A stretch of DNA of 64,000 nt from Oscillospiraceae bacterium (GCA_015065135.1 SVQY01000004.1:1-64000), one strand, 5' to 3'. Shown: positions 33,465 to 42,942, counted from the stretch's first letter. A program made the numbers and translations. The notes: generated by a model not told the origin, from the letters alone.

Positions 33465-35816
33465 TCAGGAAAGCTCGGCAAGCTCCTTGTCAAAGCCGCC
33501 CGCCTCGGCAAGGATGCGCACAAAGCGGCGGTAGGTCTCAAGATCCGCCTTGCCGGTAAAGAAATGATTGGTGTACGTCCTGCCCGCCAGCTGCCAGCGG
33601 ATCACCCACAGCTGCGGCTCCTGCGGCTCGGCAAGAGCGAGCAGCGCAGTGCTGCTGTTGGCGGCCTGCTCCAAAGCGCCACAGGCGATCTCTTTTCCCT
33701 CGCCCGTAGCGGAAAACGCGGTAACGGTATAGGAAATCGCCGCATTTTGCCGTGTGCCGTTGACGGCATAGAGCACGGGGGCATCCTGCAGCCCCTGCCG
33801 CACCGCCATCAGCGCCACGTCCTGCTGGGACTCTTTGATCCAGTAGTAGGGCAGCTTCCTTTGGCCATCACAATCCACCACCGAATAGTTAAAGAGCATC
33901 GGCCACATATCGTAAAGGGACCACCACAGCACCCCTGTCTTTTTGGGGTAATTCACGCGGCTGTACTCGATCACGTCCTTGAAGATCTCGGCACAGATGA
34001 TGTTCACCGCCAGCGCGTAGTCCTTATACTGTGCAAAGGAGAAGTCTCTGCCGAACCACGCAAGCACGGCATCCTTGCCCTTGGTGCGCCAATCGGTAAA
34101 ATATCCGTCGTTCTGATGATCGCCGCCCGAATGGATCTTGGGGGAATCCCACAGTCGCTCGGCTCTTGCCCGCTCCCGCTCAACGATCCGCCCGTTCACG
34201 GTAGCGGCATTGAGATAAAAGGGCCCCGTTTCCCCAAGGAAGATGCTTTGGCATTGGCGCAGCTTCTCCGCATACAGCAGCGGAGCCGCATACAGATGCT
34301 CCTCGGTCTGAACCACGGTGCGCTCCGCTTCGGGCAGGCATCGCTCCTGCTTGCCGCGGTCTGTCAGGAAGGGAGAGCTTTCCACATAGTCTCGGTAAGG
34401 GTCAAAGCGCAGCACCGCCTCCCGCAGCACCCGACGGCTGAGGGTGACCTCCGAGGGCAGCGCCCCGTTGTAGGTGTGCAGCCCCCCAAAGAACTGGTCG
34501 TTCTCATTGTCGCCGCACCAGATGGCAAGAGAGGGATGATTGCGCAGCCTTTTGATGACCTGCTCTGCCTCGGCGGCGACCAGCTCACCGTAGGCGCGGT
34601 CAAGGGTGGGCACCTCGCAGGCAAACATGAAATCCTGCCAGACGAGAACGCCGTTTTTGTCACAAAAATCGAAGAACGGGTGGTCCTCATAGATACCGCC
34701 GCCCCAGATGCGCACCATATTGCAGCCGAGATCGGTCAGCAAGGGCAGCGCCACGCCGTCGGCGGTCTTTTGGTGCGCCAGAGATGCAAGGGGATCCAGC
34801 GGCTTCCAGTTGGTGCCCTTGAGAAAGATCGGCTCGCCGTTCACGTAAAATTGGAATTTACCCTCCTCGCCCTTGAGGAAATCACGGCTGTTCTCCAATC
34901 GCACGGTGCGGATGCCCACCGTCTCGCGGTAGTCGGCAACCACCGTTTCCTTTTCCAAAAGCTCCAGCACGGCGGTGTAGAGCTTTTGCTCTCCAAAGCC
35001 TGCGGGCCACCAGAGCTCCACCGCCTCGCGGGGGATCTTATAGGCCGCTCTTCCCTGCACGAAATACACGGGCCTTTCCTCAGAAAACACGACCCGTTCC
35101 CCGTCTAATAGCGAAAAACGAATGCGATGCTCCATGAGATATTTTCGGTCGGTGACAAAGCGGAAGTTCACGCCGAACCACACCCGCTCTGCGGTAATAT
35201 TCCGTGTATAGAGGTATACCTCCTCAAAGCGGCAGGGAGGGAGATCGCGCAGATACACGGGGCGCACGATGCCTGCGGTCAGGAGCCTTGGCGCGTTGTC
35301 CCAGCCCCACTGATGTCGCGTTTTGCGCAAAAATGTGTGAGAATCGTAAAAGCCGGGGTCACCGCTCTGCTCCACAAACAGATCACGGGGGTGCTCTCTT
35401 GCCCACAGCTCGCTGCTGCGGATGATCACCTGCAGCAGATTTCCCACAGGGCGCAGCTTATCGGTCACGTCTGCCGTGTAGGTCATGTGCATATCCATCA
35501 CGTCCAGCAGCTTTTCACCGTTCAAATAGACCTCGCCAATGGTATCGATCCCCTCAAAGACCAGCTCGCGTCGCCAGCCGTCGGCAAGAGTGGGCGCATC
35601 AAAACTGCGGCTGAAGCACCAATCGTCCACCGCTGTAAAGGGAGTGGTGGCGTGCGGAGTATCGGGGGGCATATAATCCGCCACAAGGCCAAGCCTTTGC
35701 AGGGTCGGCTCCACGTTTCCGGGCACCGTTATGCTGCTTTCGATCCTTTTGCCCGCAAAGGGCTCAGTGAAGGAGAGTTGCCACTCTCCGTTCAGGAAAA
35801 TCTGCTTTTCTTTCAT
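33465..35816 (-). CDS. Glycoside hydrolase family 2, beta-mannosidase-like
   Basis: Exo-glycosidase of 783 residues. Order: sugar-binding domain (IFLNGEWQLSF, LVFEGIDTIGEVYLNGEKL), YDSHTFLRKTRHQWGWDNAPRLL typical of beta-mannosidases, immunoglobulin-like domain, TIM barrel beginning FLKGTNWKPLDPLAS. The acid/base is E438 in WCGDNEND and the likely nucleophile E529 in FLGETGPF. No signal peptide: expected to release mannose from imported manno-oligosaccharides or N-glycan fragments. ATG 35816 follows GGAGGTG; the track ORF starts 16 codons too early. Divergent from the 36006 gene, each with its own promoter. Confidence 0.88.
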   Translation of the reverse strand: MKEKQIFLNGEWQLSFTEPFAGKRIESSITVPGNVEPTLQRLGLVADYMPPDTPHATTPFTAVDDWCFSRSFDAPTLADGWRRELVFEGIDTIGEVYLNGEKLLDVMDMHMTYTADVTDKLRPVGNLLQVIIRSSELWAREHPRDLFVEQSGDPGFYDSHTFLRKTRHQWGWDNAPRLLTAGIVRPVYLRDLPPCRFEEVYLYTRNITAERVWFGVNFRFVTDRKYLMEHRIRFSLLDGERVVFSEERPVYFVQGRAAYKIPREAVELWWPAGFGEQKLYTAVLELLEKETVVADYRETVGIRTVRLENSRDFLKGEEGKFQFYVNGEPIFLKGTNWKPLDPLASLAHQKTADGVALPLLTDLGCNMVRIWGGGIYEDHPFFDFCDKNGVLVWQDFMFACEVPTLDRAYGELVAAEAEQVIKRLRNHPSLAIWCGDNENDQFFGGLHTYNGALPSEVTLSRRVLREAVLRFDPYRDYVESSPFLTDRGKQERCLPEAERTVVQTEEHLYAAPLLYAEKLRQCQSIFLGETGPFYLNAATVNGRIVERERARAERLWDSPKIHSGGDHQNDGYFTDWRTKGKDAVLAWFGRDFSFAQYKDYALAVNIICAEIFKDVIEYSRVNYPKKTGVLWWSLYDMWPMLFNYSVVDCDGQRKLPYYWIKESQQDVALMAVRQGLQDAPVLYAVNGTRQNAAISYTVTAFSATGEGKEIACGALEQAANSSTALLALAEPQEPQLWVIRWQLAGRTYTNHFFTGKADLETYRRFVRILAEAGGFDKELAELS

Positions 35817-35844
35817 TGCGCACCTCCGCCAAATGGTTACTTGC

Positions 35845-35874
35845 AGAATAACACACCGCGCCACCCTTTGTCAA
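35845..35874 (-). promoter_or_regulatory. Promoter of the beta-mannosidase-like gene
   Basis: Minus strand TTGACA (35874-35869), 18 bp, TATTCT (35850-35845). Confidence 0.6.
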
Positions 35875-35918
35875 CACCTTTTTGCGCAAAAACACCCTCT
35901 TTCTTACAAAAGAAAAGA

Positions 35919-35947
35919 TTGAAATTTTGCCACTTGTGTGCTATAAT
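35919..35947 (+). promoter_or_regulatory. Promoter of the 36006 gene and probably downstream genes
   Basis: TTGAAA (35919-35924), 17 bp, TATAAT (35942-35947). Confidence 0.7.
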
Positions 35948-36005
35948 TAATCTGTATACGTGTTTTTTCTTTCCTTATTATAAAATTTCCGAAGGAGGTG
36001 CGACC

Positions 36006-36566
36006 TTGAACGAGTTTTCGACCTATGAATTTGTAGTAGATCAGAAGGTAGAAGGCAAATGGATCTGGGCCAAGGCCGGTCTGCTGTTTTTCTATATTTC
36101 CTTCGGCATCGCCGTGGTTCTGCTTGGCATCATCTATCGCCTGATCGCCCCGATGATCGCTTTTGTGCCGATCTCCATCTGGCTGCTGGTCTTTTGTACC
36201 TGGCGGTATACCTGCGTGGAATACGAATACTCCATCACCTCCGGCGAGCTGACCTTCGCCAAGGTCTTTGGCAACCGCTCCCGTCGCCGTATCCTCACCC
36301 TGGATCTGCGTCAGGCCGTCCGCATCGCGCCGCTGGATAACGGCGAGCACTCTGCCAAAGCCGCCGCTTGGAAGCCGGAGCTGGAATTCTCCGCCATTTC
36401 CTCTCCCACCGCCCCCGACATCTATTACATTCTGTTTGAATACGGCAACGGTGAAAAAAAAGAAAAGCGCCGTGCCATCTTCTATTTTGAGGCCACCAAG
36501 CGCACCCTGCAGATCTGCCGTTTTTATAACTCCTCCGCCACGGTCCTGACCGAAACCACACGATAA
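36006..36566 (+). CDS. Two-TM membrane protein of unknown function
   Basis: 186 residues starting at TTG 36006 behind AAGGAGGTG; the track ORF (35127..36566) reads through antisense of the mannosidase gene and is not real in its 5' part. After a short polar N-terminus (NEFSTYEFVVDQKVEGK) come two adjacent hydrophobic segments (LLFFYISFGIAVVLLGIIY and LIAPMIAFVPISIWLLVFC), then a soluble domain of about 120 residues with alternating beta-like stretches (YEYSITSGELTFAKVFGNRSRRRILTLDL). No family is recognised. It lies 14 bp before the inositol-phosphatase-like gene and is likely co-transcribed with it. Confidence 0.75.
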   Translation: MNEFSTYEFVVDQKVEGKWIWAKAGLLFFYISFGIAVVLLGIIYRLIAPMIAFVPISIWLLVFCTWRYTCVEYEYSITSGELTFAKVFGNRSRRRILTLDLRQAVRIAPLDNGEHSAKAAAWKPELEFSAISSPTAPDIYYILFEYGNGEKKEKRRAIFYFEATKRTLQICRFYNSSATVLTETTR

Positions 36567-36580
36567 AGAAAGGCAAAAAC

Positions 36581-37378
36581 ATGACACGTTATCCAACTTT
36601 TGATGAGCTTAGCTCCCTGCTTCGTTCCCTTCGGCCCTTCCTGCTGGACCCCACCTCCGCCGGCGAGGTGGTGATCAAGCACCGCAACGATTTCGTGACC
36701 GCCGCCGACATGGGCGTGCAGCGCCGACTGCGCGAGGTGCTGAGCGAGCGTTATCCGGAGTTTCGCTTTATGGGGGAGGAGGATGCAGATCACACCATTG
36801 ATCCCACCGTTCCCACCTTTGTGCTGGATCCCATCGACGGTACCACCAACTACATTTTTATGTACGGGCTCTCCGCCGTTTCGCTGGCGCTGGTGGTCAA
36901 CGGCCGCGCCGAGATCGGCGCTGTGTATAACCCCCACAACGATGAAATGTTCTACGCCGAGCGCGGCAAGGGTGCAACCCTTAACGGCAAGCCGATCCAT
37001 GTACTGGATGCCACCGATCCTGCCGAGGTGGTAGCCGCCGTCGGCTCTATGCCCTATCGCAAGGAATTCGCCGACGAGCTTTTTACCGTGGCCAAGCGGT
37101 TATACCTGGACTGCATCGATATCCGACGCAGCGGCTCCGCCGCGCTGGATATCTGCTACACCGCCGCCGGTCGCGTAGGCCTTTATTGTGAGCGAGGACT
37201 GAAGGTCTGGGACTATGCCGCCGCATCGGTCATTCTGGAGGAGGCAGGTGGCAGGATCACCGACTACAAGGGTGACCCGATCCCCCTCTTTGGCGGCAGC
37301 GCCATCGCCGCCAGCAACGGCCCGCTCCACGACTATCTGCTGCACACCCTGAAGAGCAACTGTAAATTCCCTCTTTAA
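36581..37378 (+). CDS. Inositol monophosphatase family protein
   Basis: 265 residues of the Mg-dependent inositol-phosphatase/FBPase fold. Metal-binding motifs are intact: MGEED (near residue 66), DPIDGTTNY (near 85) and GLKVWDYAAASVILEEAGG (near 215). Members dephosphorylate inositol-1-phosphate, PAP, fructose-1,6-bisphosphate or related compounds; the specific substrate is not clear. Ribosome site AAAGAAAGG is moderate. Sits between a membrane protein and a GH43 enzyme, all on the same strand with short gaps. Confidence 0.88.
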   Translation: MTRYPTFDELSSLLRSLRPFLLDPTSAGEVVIKHRNDFVTAADMGVQRRLREVLSERYPEFRFMGEEDADHTIDPTVPTFVLDPIDGTTNYIFMYGLSAVSLALVVNGRAEIGAVYNPHNDEMFYAERGKGATLNGKPIHVLDATDPAEVVAAVGSMPYRKEFADELFTVAKRLYLDCIDIRRSGSAALDICYTAAGRVGLYCERGLKVWDYAAASVILEEAGGRITDYKGDPIPLFGGSAIAASNGPLHDYLLHTLKSNCKFPL

Positions 37379-37433
37379 GTTGTTTTTTTCACCCCGTTGG
37401 GGCACTTATTCTGTTCAATAAGGAGAAAACACC

Positions 37434-38276
37434 ATGCTGAAAAAGGAAGATATCCGCATCCGTGACCCCTTCATTTTCACCGATAAGGAGCATAACTGCT
37501 ACTATATGTACGGCACCACCGCCCTCCTCTCCGATTCTTTGCACACCGTCGGCTCCTTCTCGGTCTACAAGTCCGAGGATCTGGAGCATTTCAGCGAGCC
37601 GAAGGTGATCTTTGACGGTGCCAAGTGCGACTTCTGGGCAGACCGCGACTTCTGGGCGCCCGAGCTGCACCGCTACAACGGGAAATACTATCTGTTCGGC
37701 AGCGTCAAGGCAGACGGTGTCTGCCGCGGCACGCAGATCTTTGTTTGCGATACCCCCGACGGAGATTTCGTTCCGGTTTCCGAAAAGCCGGTCACTCCCG
37801 CCGATTGGGAATGCCTTGATGGCACCCTTTGGGTGGAAAACGGCATACCGTATATCATTTTTTGCCACGAATGGCTGCAGATAAAGGACGGTGAGATCTG
37901 TGCCATGCCCCTCACCGCCGACCTCTCCGCTCCCGCGGGCGAGCCCGTAGTGCTTTTTCGCGCCTCGGATAATCCCGATGTCACCTCCCTCGGTGCCAAG
38001 CACCCCGACTGCTACGTGACCGACGGTCCCTTCCTCTTTGCCGACGGAGAAAAGCTGAAAATGATCTGGTCCAGCTTCCACCACGGCAAGTATCTGGTAC
38101 TGGAAGCCGAAAGTGACAACGGCAGCGTGCTGGGCAACTGGCGCCACCTGCCGCCCCGTTTTGATTTCGACGGCGGCCACGCCATGCTCTTCAAACGCCT
38201 TGACGGCACGCAGATGATCTCGTTGCACGCCCCCAACAAGGCAGGGCTGGAGCGCCCCCTCTTTCTACCCTGTTGA
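37434..38276 (+). CDS. Glycoside hydrolase family 43-like (arabinosidase/xylosidase)
   Basis: Five-bladed beta-propeller of 280 residues. The catalytic-base Asp is in IRDPFIFTDKEHNCYYMYGT near the N-terminus; DFWAPELHRYNGKYYLFGS (pKa-modulating Asp region) and DGTLWVENGIPYIIFCHEW (candidate acid Glu) follow. It is a single-domain, signal-less enzyme, suggesting cytoplasmic removal of arabinose or xylose from short oligosaccharides. Ribosome site AAGGAG. mnmG follows 61 bp on; a small CCCCGTTCACGGG hairpin lies in that gap. Confidence 0.85.
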   Translation: MLKKEDIRIRDPFIFTDKEHNCYYMYGTTALLSDSLHTVGSFSVYKSEDLEHFSEPKVIFDGAKCDFWADRDFWAPELHRYNGKYYLFGSVKADGVCRGTQIFVCDTPDGDFVPVSEKPVTPADWECLDGTLWVENGIPYIIFCHEWLQIKDGEICAMPLTADLSAPAGEPVVLFRASDNPDVTSLGAKHPDCYVTDGPFLFADGEKLKMIWSSFHHGKYLVLEAESDNGSVLGNWRHLPPRFDFDGGHAMLFKRLDGTQMISLHAPNKAGLERPLFLPC

Positions 38277-38337
38277 CGGCGTTTTCTAACCCCGTTCACG
38301 GGCTAATTTGATTTTTCCCGAAGCAAAGGAGCTACCT

Positions 38338-40197
38338 ATGCAAAAAACCACCGTTGCCGTTGTCGGTGCCGGCCACGCCGGCATCGAGGCAGCACTCGCC
38401 TCTGCCCGTATGGGGGTAGACACCATTCTTTTCACTATGTCGCTGGAGTCCATCGGCAATATGCCCTGCAATCCCTCCATCGGCGGCACAGCCAAGGGAC
38501 ATCTGGTCTATGAGATTGACGCCCTCGGCGGCGAGATGGGGCGTGCGGCGGATGCCGTCACCCTGCAATCCCGCACCCTGAACCTGGGCAAGGGTGCCGC
38601 CGTCCACTCCAAGCGCGTGCAGGCGGACCGCAAGCGCTACCATATATATATGAAGTCGGTGCTGGAGAAGACCGCCAATCTCCGTCTTATCCAGGCCGAG
38701 ATCACCGACGTGCTGACCGAGGGGAACGCCGTTTGCGGCGTGCGCACCGCCCTTGGGGAGGAGTATGCCTGCCGATCGGTCATCATTGCCGCAGGCACCT
38801 ATCTGGAAAGCCGCATCTTTGTCGGCAACGCCTCCCAGGACAGCGGCCCCGACGGCTTTCTCCCCTCCAAGGGGCTTTCAGCCTCGCTTTCGAGCCTTGG
38901 CATCAAGCTGATGCGCTTCAAAACCGGCACTCCTGCGCGCATCAACCGCCGCTCGGTGGATTTTTCGGTGCTGGAGCTGCAGCCGGGCGAAGCAGATCCC
39001 CTGCCCTACGCCACCTCCACCCCCGAAAATTACATGGAGGGGGCGGAGCAGATCCCCTGCCACATTCTTTACACCAACGCAGAGACCCACGGCATCATTC
39101 GGGAAAACCTGACCCGTTCCGCTATGTATGGCGGCCACATCCACGGCACAGGACCTCGCTATTGCCCCTCTATTGAAGATAAGGTCGTCCGTTTTGCCGA
39201 CAAGGAGCGCCATCAGCTCTTCCTCGAGCCGCTCGGAAAGGACACCGAAGAGCTGTATCTGCAGGGCTTTTCCACCTCTATGCCCACAGATGTGCAGCAA
39301 AAAATGCTGAAATCGCTGCCCGGCATGCAAAACGCCGAGATCATGCGTTATGCCTATGCCATTGAATACGATTGCTGTGATCCCACTCAGCTGACCGCCA
39401 CGTTGGAGTTCCGCGACATCAAGGGGCTTTACGGCGCAGGCCAGTTCAACGGAACCTCCGGTTATGAGGAGGCCGCCGGCCAGGGATTGCTCGCCGGCAT
39501 CAACGCAGCTCTTGCCGCCAAGGGCGAGGAAGCGCTGACGCTGCCACGCTCCGGCTCCTATATTGGCACCCTGGTAGACGATCTGATCACAAAAGGCACC
39601 AACGAGCCCTATCGCATGATGACCTCCCGCTCGGAATACCGCCTGCTGCTGCGGCAGGACAACGCCGATGCGCGCCTCACTCCAATCGGACACCGCGTGG
39701 GGCTGATCGGAGAAGAACGCTTTGCCGCCTTCAAGACAAAGCAGCTGCATATCGAAAATGAGATCGAGCGCCTTTCCGCCACCCACGTTTCCCCCGAAAG
39801 GGCAAACGGCTACCTATTGGAGTGGGGCTCCACCGCCCTGCAGACAGGCGCCTCTCTTGCTGACCTGCTCCGCCGCCCCGGCATCACCTACGCCGCCCTT
39901 GCGGTTTTGGACAGAAATCGCCCCGCTCTGACTCGTTCCGAGATGCAATCCGTTGAGGTTCAAATCAAGTACGAAGGGTATATTAGCCGCCAGACGGGTG
40001 AGGTTTTACGCCAAATCAAATTAGAGTCAAGGATGTTGCCAAGCACACTTGACTATAGTGCCATCAAGGGCCTGCGCATCGAGGCCGCGCAAAAGCTTGC
40101 CAAGCAACGCCCCGCCACCGTCGGTCAGGCCTCTCGCATCAGCGGCGTTTCGCCTGCTGATATTTCTGTGCTTCTTATTTATCTGGGGCTCCATTGA
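38338..40197 (+). CDS. mnmG: tRNA uridine-5-carboxymethylaminomethyl modification enzyme MnmG (GidA)
   Basis: FAD/NADH-dependent partner of MnmE that installs the cmnm5/nm5 group on wobble uridine 34. 619 residues, normal size. FAD site VAVVGAGHAGIEAALASARMG at the N-terminus, NMPCNPSIGGTAKGHL, GTYLESRIFVG, RFKTGTPARINRRS, GLYGAGQFNGTSGYEEAAGQGLLAGINAA and MMTSRSEYRLLLRQDNAD are all present. ATG 38338 has AAAGGAG; the track ORF starts 10 codons early. MnmE is not adjacent, unlike in Bacillus. The stop codon lies inside a terminator hairpin. Confidence 0.97.
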   Translation: MQKTTVAVVGAGHAGIEAALASARMGVDTILFTMSLESIGNMPCNPSIGGTAKGHLVYEIDALGGEMGRAADAVTLQSRTLNLGKGAAVHSKRVQADRKRYHIYMKSVLEKTANLRLIQAEITDVLTEGNAVCGVRTALGEEYACRSVIIAAGTYLESRIFVGNASQDSGPDGFLPSKGLSASLSSLGIKLMRFKTGTPARINRRSVDFSVLELQPGEADPLPYATSTPENYMEGAEQIPCHILYTNAETHGIIRENLTRSAMYGGHIHGTGPRYCPSIEDKVVRFADKERHQLFLEPLGKDTEELYLQGFSTSMPTDVQQKMLKSLPGMQNAEIMRYAYAIEYDCCDPTQLTATLEFRDIKGLYGAGQFNGTSGYEEAAGQGLLAGINAALAAKGEEALTLPRSGSYIGTLVDDLITKGTNEPYRMMTSRSEYRLLLRQDNADARLTPIGHRVGLIGEERFAAFKTKQLHIENEIERLSATHVSPERANGYLLEWGSTALQTGASLADLLRRPGITYAALAVLDRNRPALTRSEMQSVEVQIKYEGYISRQTGEVLRQIKLESRMLPSTLDYSAIKGLRIEAAQKLAKQRPATVGQASRISGVSPADISVLLIYLGLH

Positions 40198-40207
40198 GCC
40201 CCTTTTT
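40185..40207 (+). terminator. Terminator overlapping the mnmG stop codon
   Basis: GGGGCTC CATT GAGCCCC followed by TTTTT; the TGA stop is part of the stem region. A second hairpin AAGAGGCGT/ACGCCTCTT follows at about 40212-40243. Confidence 0.85.
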
Positions 40208-40400
40208 CAAAAGAGGCGTGCTGTCCCCGACTATTGCTCGGTACGCCTCTTCGCAGCAAAAATCCCGCGGCCTTTGCATCTTTTCCGCATAGGGCGAAGC
40301 ACGTCCTGGCATCTCCCGCAAGACAATGGCGCAACTAATATATACCCCTGATTTATCGTTTTTTGGTATGACCATACAATCAAAAATGCTTGTTTTCTTG

Positions 40401-40418
40401 TACCGTTAAGGCACTAAT
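40401..40418. repeat. ACCGTTAnGGCACTAAt motif, copy 1
   Basis: TACCGTTAAGGCACTAAT, one of four copies of this motif within 1.8 kb. Confidence 0.7.
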
Positions 40419-41791
40419 GAAATTCGGCACTCCGCTCTTCTCATCGTATTCTATCACATTTTGCGCATTTTACCGCTCTCGCGACCCAATTTCCGGATTT
40501 TTTCGCTCAAAAGCACATTTTCGGGCATTTTTAGGCGCTCTATCGCGCCTTTCCCGATCGCCGCCTTTTGAGGAGGCAAAAAATCAGCCCTTTGGGCTGA
40601 AATCCGATCATGCCCTCACAGCAACCAAAATCAACGCTTTGGGCAGGTTCGGCCGCAGCCGCCCTAATCTATGCGATTTTAGTTCTCAGGGTGTATTTAA
40701 GGCTTCAAAAGTCGTTCTTGCACCAATTTTGCTCATTTTGCCGCCTTTTGTGCCGTGGCCCGTCTGTTTTTCGGCTCACAACCCCCAAAAACGCCCGTTT
40801 CTCGCCTTTGAAGCCGCACGCCAAAGAAAACGGCCGCACCGTACCCATTTGCGGCGTTTTGCACCTTTTTTGCGGCACGTAGCCTCGACACACGCACATC
40901 GTCGGATCCGGGCTGCATTGCTGAGACTTCGATCTGCCTGCCGACGATGCTCCTTGTTGCGCTCATGCGAAATGCGCGCACATATGCGCTCTCGCGCATC
41001 GTACCGAACCGTTGCGACTTATGACGCGCGGCAGCTTCAATACCGAAACGCCGCTGCCGGCCGCCACTCGAAAATTTCGTTGTCATTTCCACTTTAAATC
41101 ACCGCTTCGCGGCATTCAATCGATCCGGCGGTTCATTTGTTGCTGTTTTGCAACAAAGGCATCGTTATCAGCAGCAACCGCTCTCTCGCTCCGCGAATTC
41201 GTTGACCATCTTGTTTCGACACATCGTTTTGCACAAAGAAGCCTCTGCCTCGGCGCTCGTTTATTAACCTTTTTTCAATTCAGCAACATTCCAAATGACG
41301 TACCGCGCCCAAAAAGCGAGCACCTTTGTTGCTCATCTCATCCCAATGCAACAAAGAGCCGCTTTCAGATTTCGATCTCCCTGAAGGTCACCAAGCTTCG
41401 CATTCATCCACCCTTCGGACAAGGTGGTTGCCCCCATCGCCAGCGCAACGCCGTCACCCCCACCGCTCGCACACATTACGCAGCACCGCCCAAGCAGCGT
41501 GATGCAGAGCAGCCGACACTTCCCACACCGATCTTTGCAGCTCGCTCATAGCCGCCTCACGCGCACGCCGGTCGGAAGCAAGCCCGCGCAGTCTCGCGCG
41601 GCGCCAAAAGCCCAACACTCACACACCCAACACAAGTACCCACGAAAGCAACGGCCGGATGCTTTTTATGCGCATCGGCTTTTTAGATACAACTTTCATC
41701 TCCGATCCCACTTTTGCCCCTCATAGATCGCAGTTTTCTCCCGAGGCGCGCTCTCCGGTAGTCGAGGATGCTCATTTTTGCATTTTTCAAA

Positions 41792-41809
41792 TACCGTTAT
41801 GGCACTAAT
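41792..41809. repeat. ACCGTTAnGGCACTAAt motif, copy 2
   Basis: TACCGTTATGGCACTAAT, preceded by a T-rich CATTTTTCAAA as in copy 4. Confidence 0.7.
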
Positions 41810-41894
41810 TACATTCTTCCAAATGGTTTTTTGCAAAAAATCGCCAAAGCAGTCGCTTCGCGCAAAATCAACCCCAAAAGCGTCGATTTCTCGA

Positions 41895-41911
41895 CACGTT
41901 AGGGCACTAAT
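41895..41911. repeat. ACCGTTAnGGCACTAAt motif, copy 3
   Basis: ACGTTAGGGCACTAATT, followed by TCAT; the most divergent copy. Confidence 0.6.
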
Positions 41912-42185
41912 TTCATAAAGCAGAGCTCCGACCATCGCGTGTTCATCGGCACGATCCCGAGGCAATTCACCCCAAAAATTCGCTTTTCCGGGCATTTTTG
42001 CTCATTCCAAGCACCTCGCACGTCTCATTCGCCTCGTTTTGTGCTTTTTTGCGAAAAACCGACATTCCCTGCACATTGAAAGCGCCTCGATCATTCACTT
42101 TGTTCCCAATCGGTTCTTCGTGGCCATTTGGCACCAAAGCCGCCGTTTTTTCATATTTCATCAAATCTAAGGAGACTTTCGCACC

Positions 42186-42923
42186 ATGCTTGATTTTGAA
42201 CAGTTTTCCGCTATTTTTCATACCGTTATGGCACTAAATGGCCTTTCCGAGCACGCGAGCGCCGAAAAAGCAGAGAAATTCTACCGTTTGACCGCGCATA
42301 TGCTTGAAACCAACGAAAAGATGAATCTGACCGCTATAAAAGAGGAAGAAGCCGTCATTCTCCTTCATTACGCAGACAGCTTGACCGCATCGGCCTTCCT
42401 CCCTCAGAACGCCAAAATCGCCGACATCGGCTGCGGTGCCGGCTTCCCTTGTCTGCCCCTGGCCATTTGCCGTCCCGATCTCTCGATCCTGGGCATCGAC
42501 AGCACCGAGAAAAGGATCCGCTACGTAGAGGAGACCGCCGCCATGCTGGGCTGCAGCAACCTGAGTGCCGTCGCTATGCGCGCCGAGGAGGGAGGCAAGG
42601 GCAGCTACCGTGAGCGCTTCGACGTGTGCACGGCAAGGGCCGTCGCCGCATTACCGCTTTTGGCCGAGCTCTGTCTGCCCTATGTCAAGCTCGGCGGCAC
42701 CTTCCTTGCTATGAAGGGGAAAAAGGGTGAAGAGGAGCTGCAAGCTGCCGCCACCGCAATCAAGCGACTCGGCGGCGAGCTCGCCGCGCTACACCCCATC
42801 ACCCTGCGCCACGCAAGCAACGCGCCCGAAGAAACGCGATACCTCATTGAGATCAAAAAGATCGCTCACACTCCCGCAGAATTTCCGCGCGCCTGGGGCA
42901 AGATCCTGAAAAAGCCTCTGTAA
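42186..42923 (+). CDS. rsmG: 16S rRNA (guanine-527 N7) methyltransferase RsmG (GidB)
   Basis: SAM-dependent methylase acting on G527 of 16S rRNA. 245 residues. The SAM-binding signature IADIGCGAGFPCLPLAICRPDLSILGIDSTEKRIRYVEETA is clear, with FDVCTARAVAALPLLAELCLPYVKLGGTFLAMKG following. Upstream AAGGAG lies 11 bp before the ATG. The first codons contain the fourth copy of the CGTTATGGCACTAA motif found in the preceding spacer (42221-42237, encoding HTVMALN). It is the second gene of the conserved mnmG-rsmG-noc-parA-parB order and ends at a strong terminator. Confidence 0.95.
   Translation: MLDFEQFSAIFHTVMALNGLSEHASAEKAEKFYRLTAHMLETNEKMNLTAIKEEEAVILLHYADSLTASAFLPQNAKIADIGCGAGFPCLPLAICRPDLSILGIDSTEKRIRYVEETAAMLGCSNLSAVAMRAEEGGKGSYRERFDVCTARAVAALPLLAELCLPYVKLGGTFLAMKGKKGEEELQAAATAIKRLGGELAALHPITLRHASNAPEETRYLIEIKKIAHTPAEFPRAWGKILKKPL
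42221..42237. repeat. ACCGTTAnGGCACTAAt motif, copy 4 (inside rsmG)
   Basis: TACCGTTATGGCACTAA within rsmG codons 12-18. Confidence 0.7.
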
Positions 42924-42942
42924 TCGGCGCATCTCTATATAC

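Larger units (their letters stand above)
40208..42185. other. 2-kb non-coding spacer between mnmG and rsmG
   Basis: No convincing gene in nearly 2 kb. The track ORFs here (40390..41097, 41012..41551, 40733..41092 minus, 41696..41995 minus, 41967..42221 minus) have no recognisable domain, mostly lack ribosome sites and have odd composition (C- and T-rich plus strand). Structures seen: a minus-strand terminator-like hairpin TCAGCCC/GGGCTGATTTTTT at about 40577-40602, a 9-bp inverted repeat CATCGTCGG/CCGACGATG (40899-40950), and three copies of a CGTTANGGCACTAAT motif. No DnaA-box cluster (TTATCCACA) is visible. It may be a relic, an RNA locus or a structural region. Confidence 0.6.

Noticed and set aside
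35127-36005. 5' extension of the 36006 membrane-protein ORF
   Set aside because: Overlaps the mannosidase gene antisense; a strong ribosome site and promoter fix the start at TTG 36006.
40390-41551. ORFs of 235 and 179 aa in the mnmG-rsmG spacer
   Set aside because: No ribosome site of note, no recognisable domain, Arg/Ser/Pro-rich as expected of chance frames in this composition.
40208-42185. Spacer as oriC
   Set aside because: No TTATCCACA DnaA-box cluster and no AT-rich unwinding element seen; dnaA is not adjacent.
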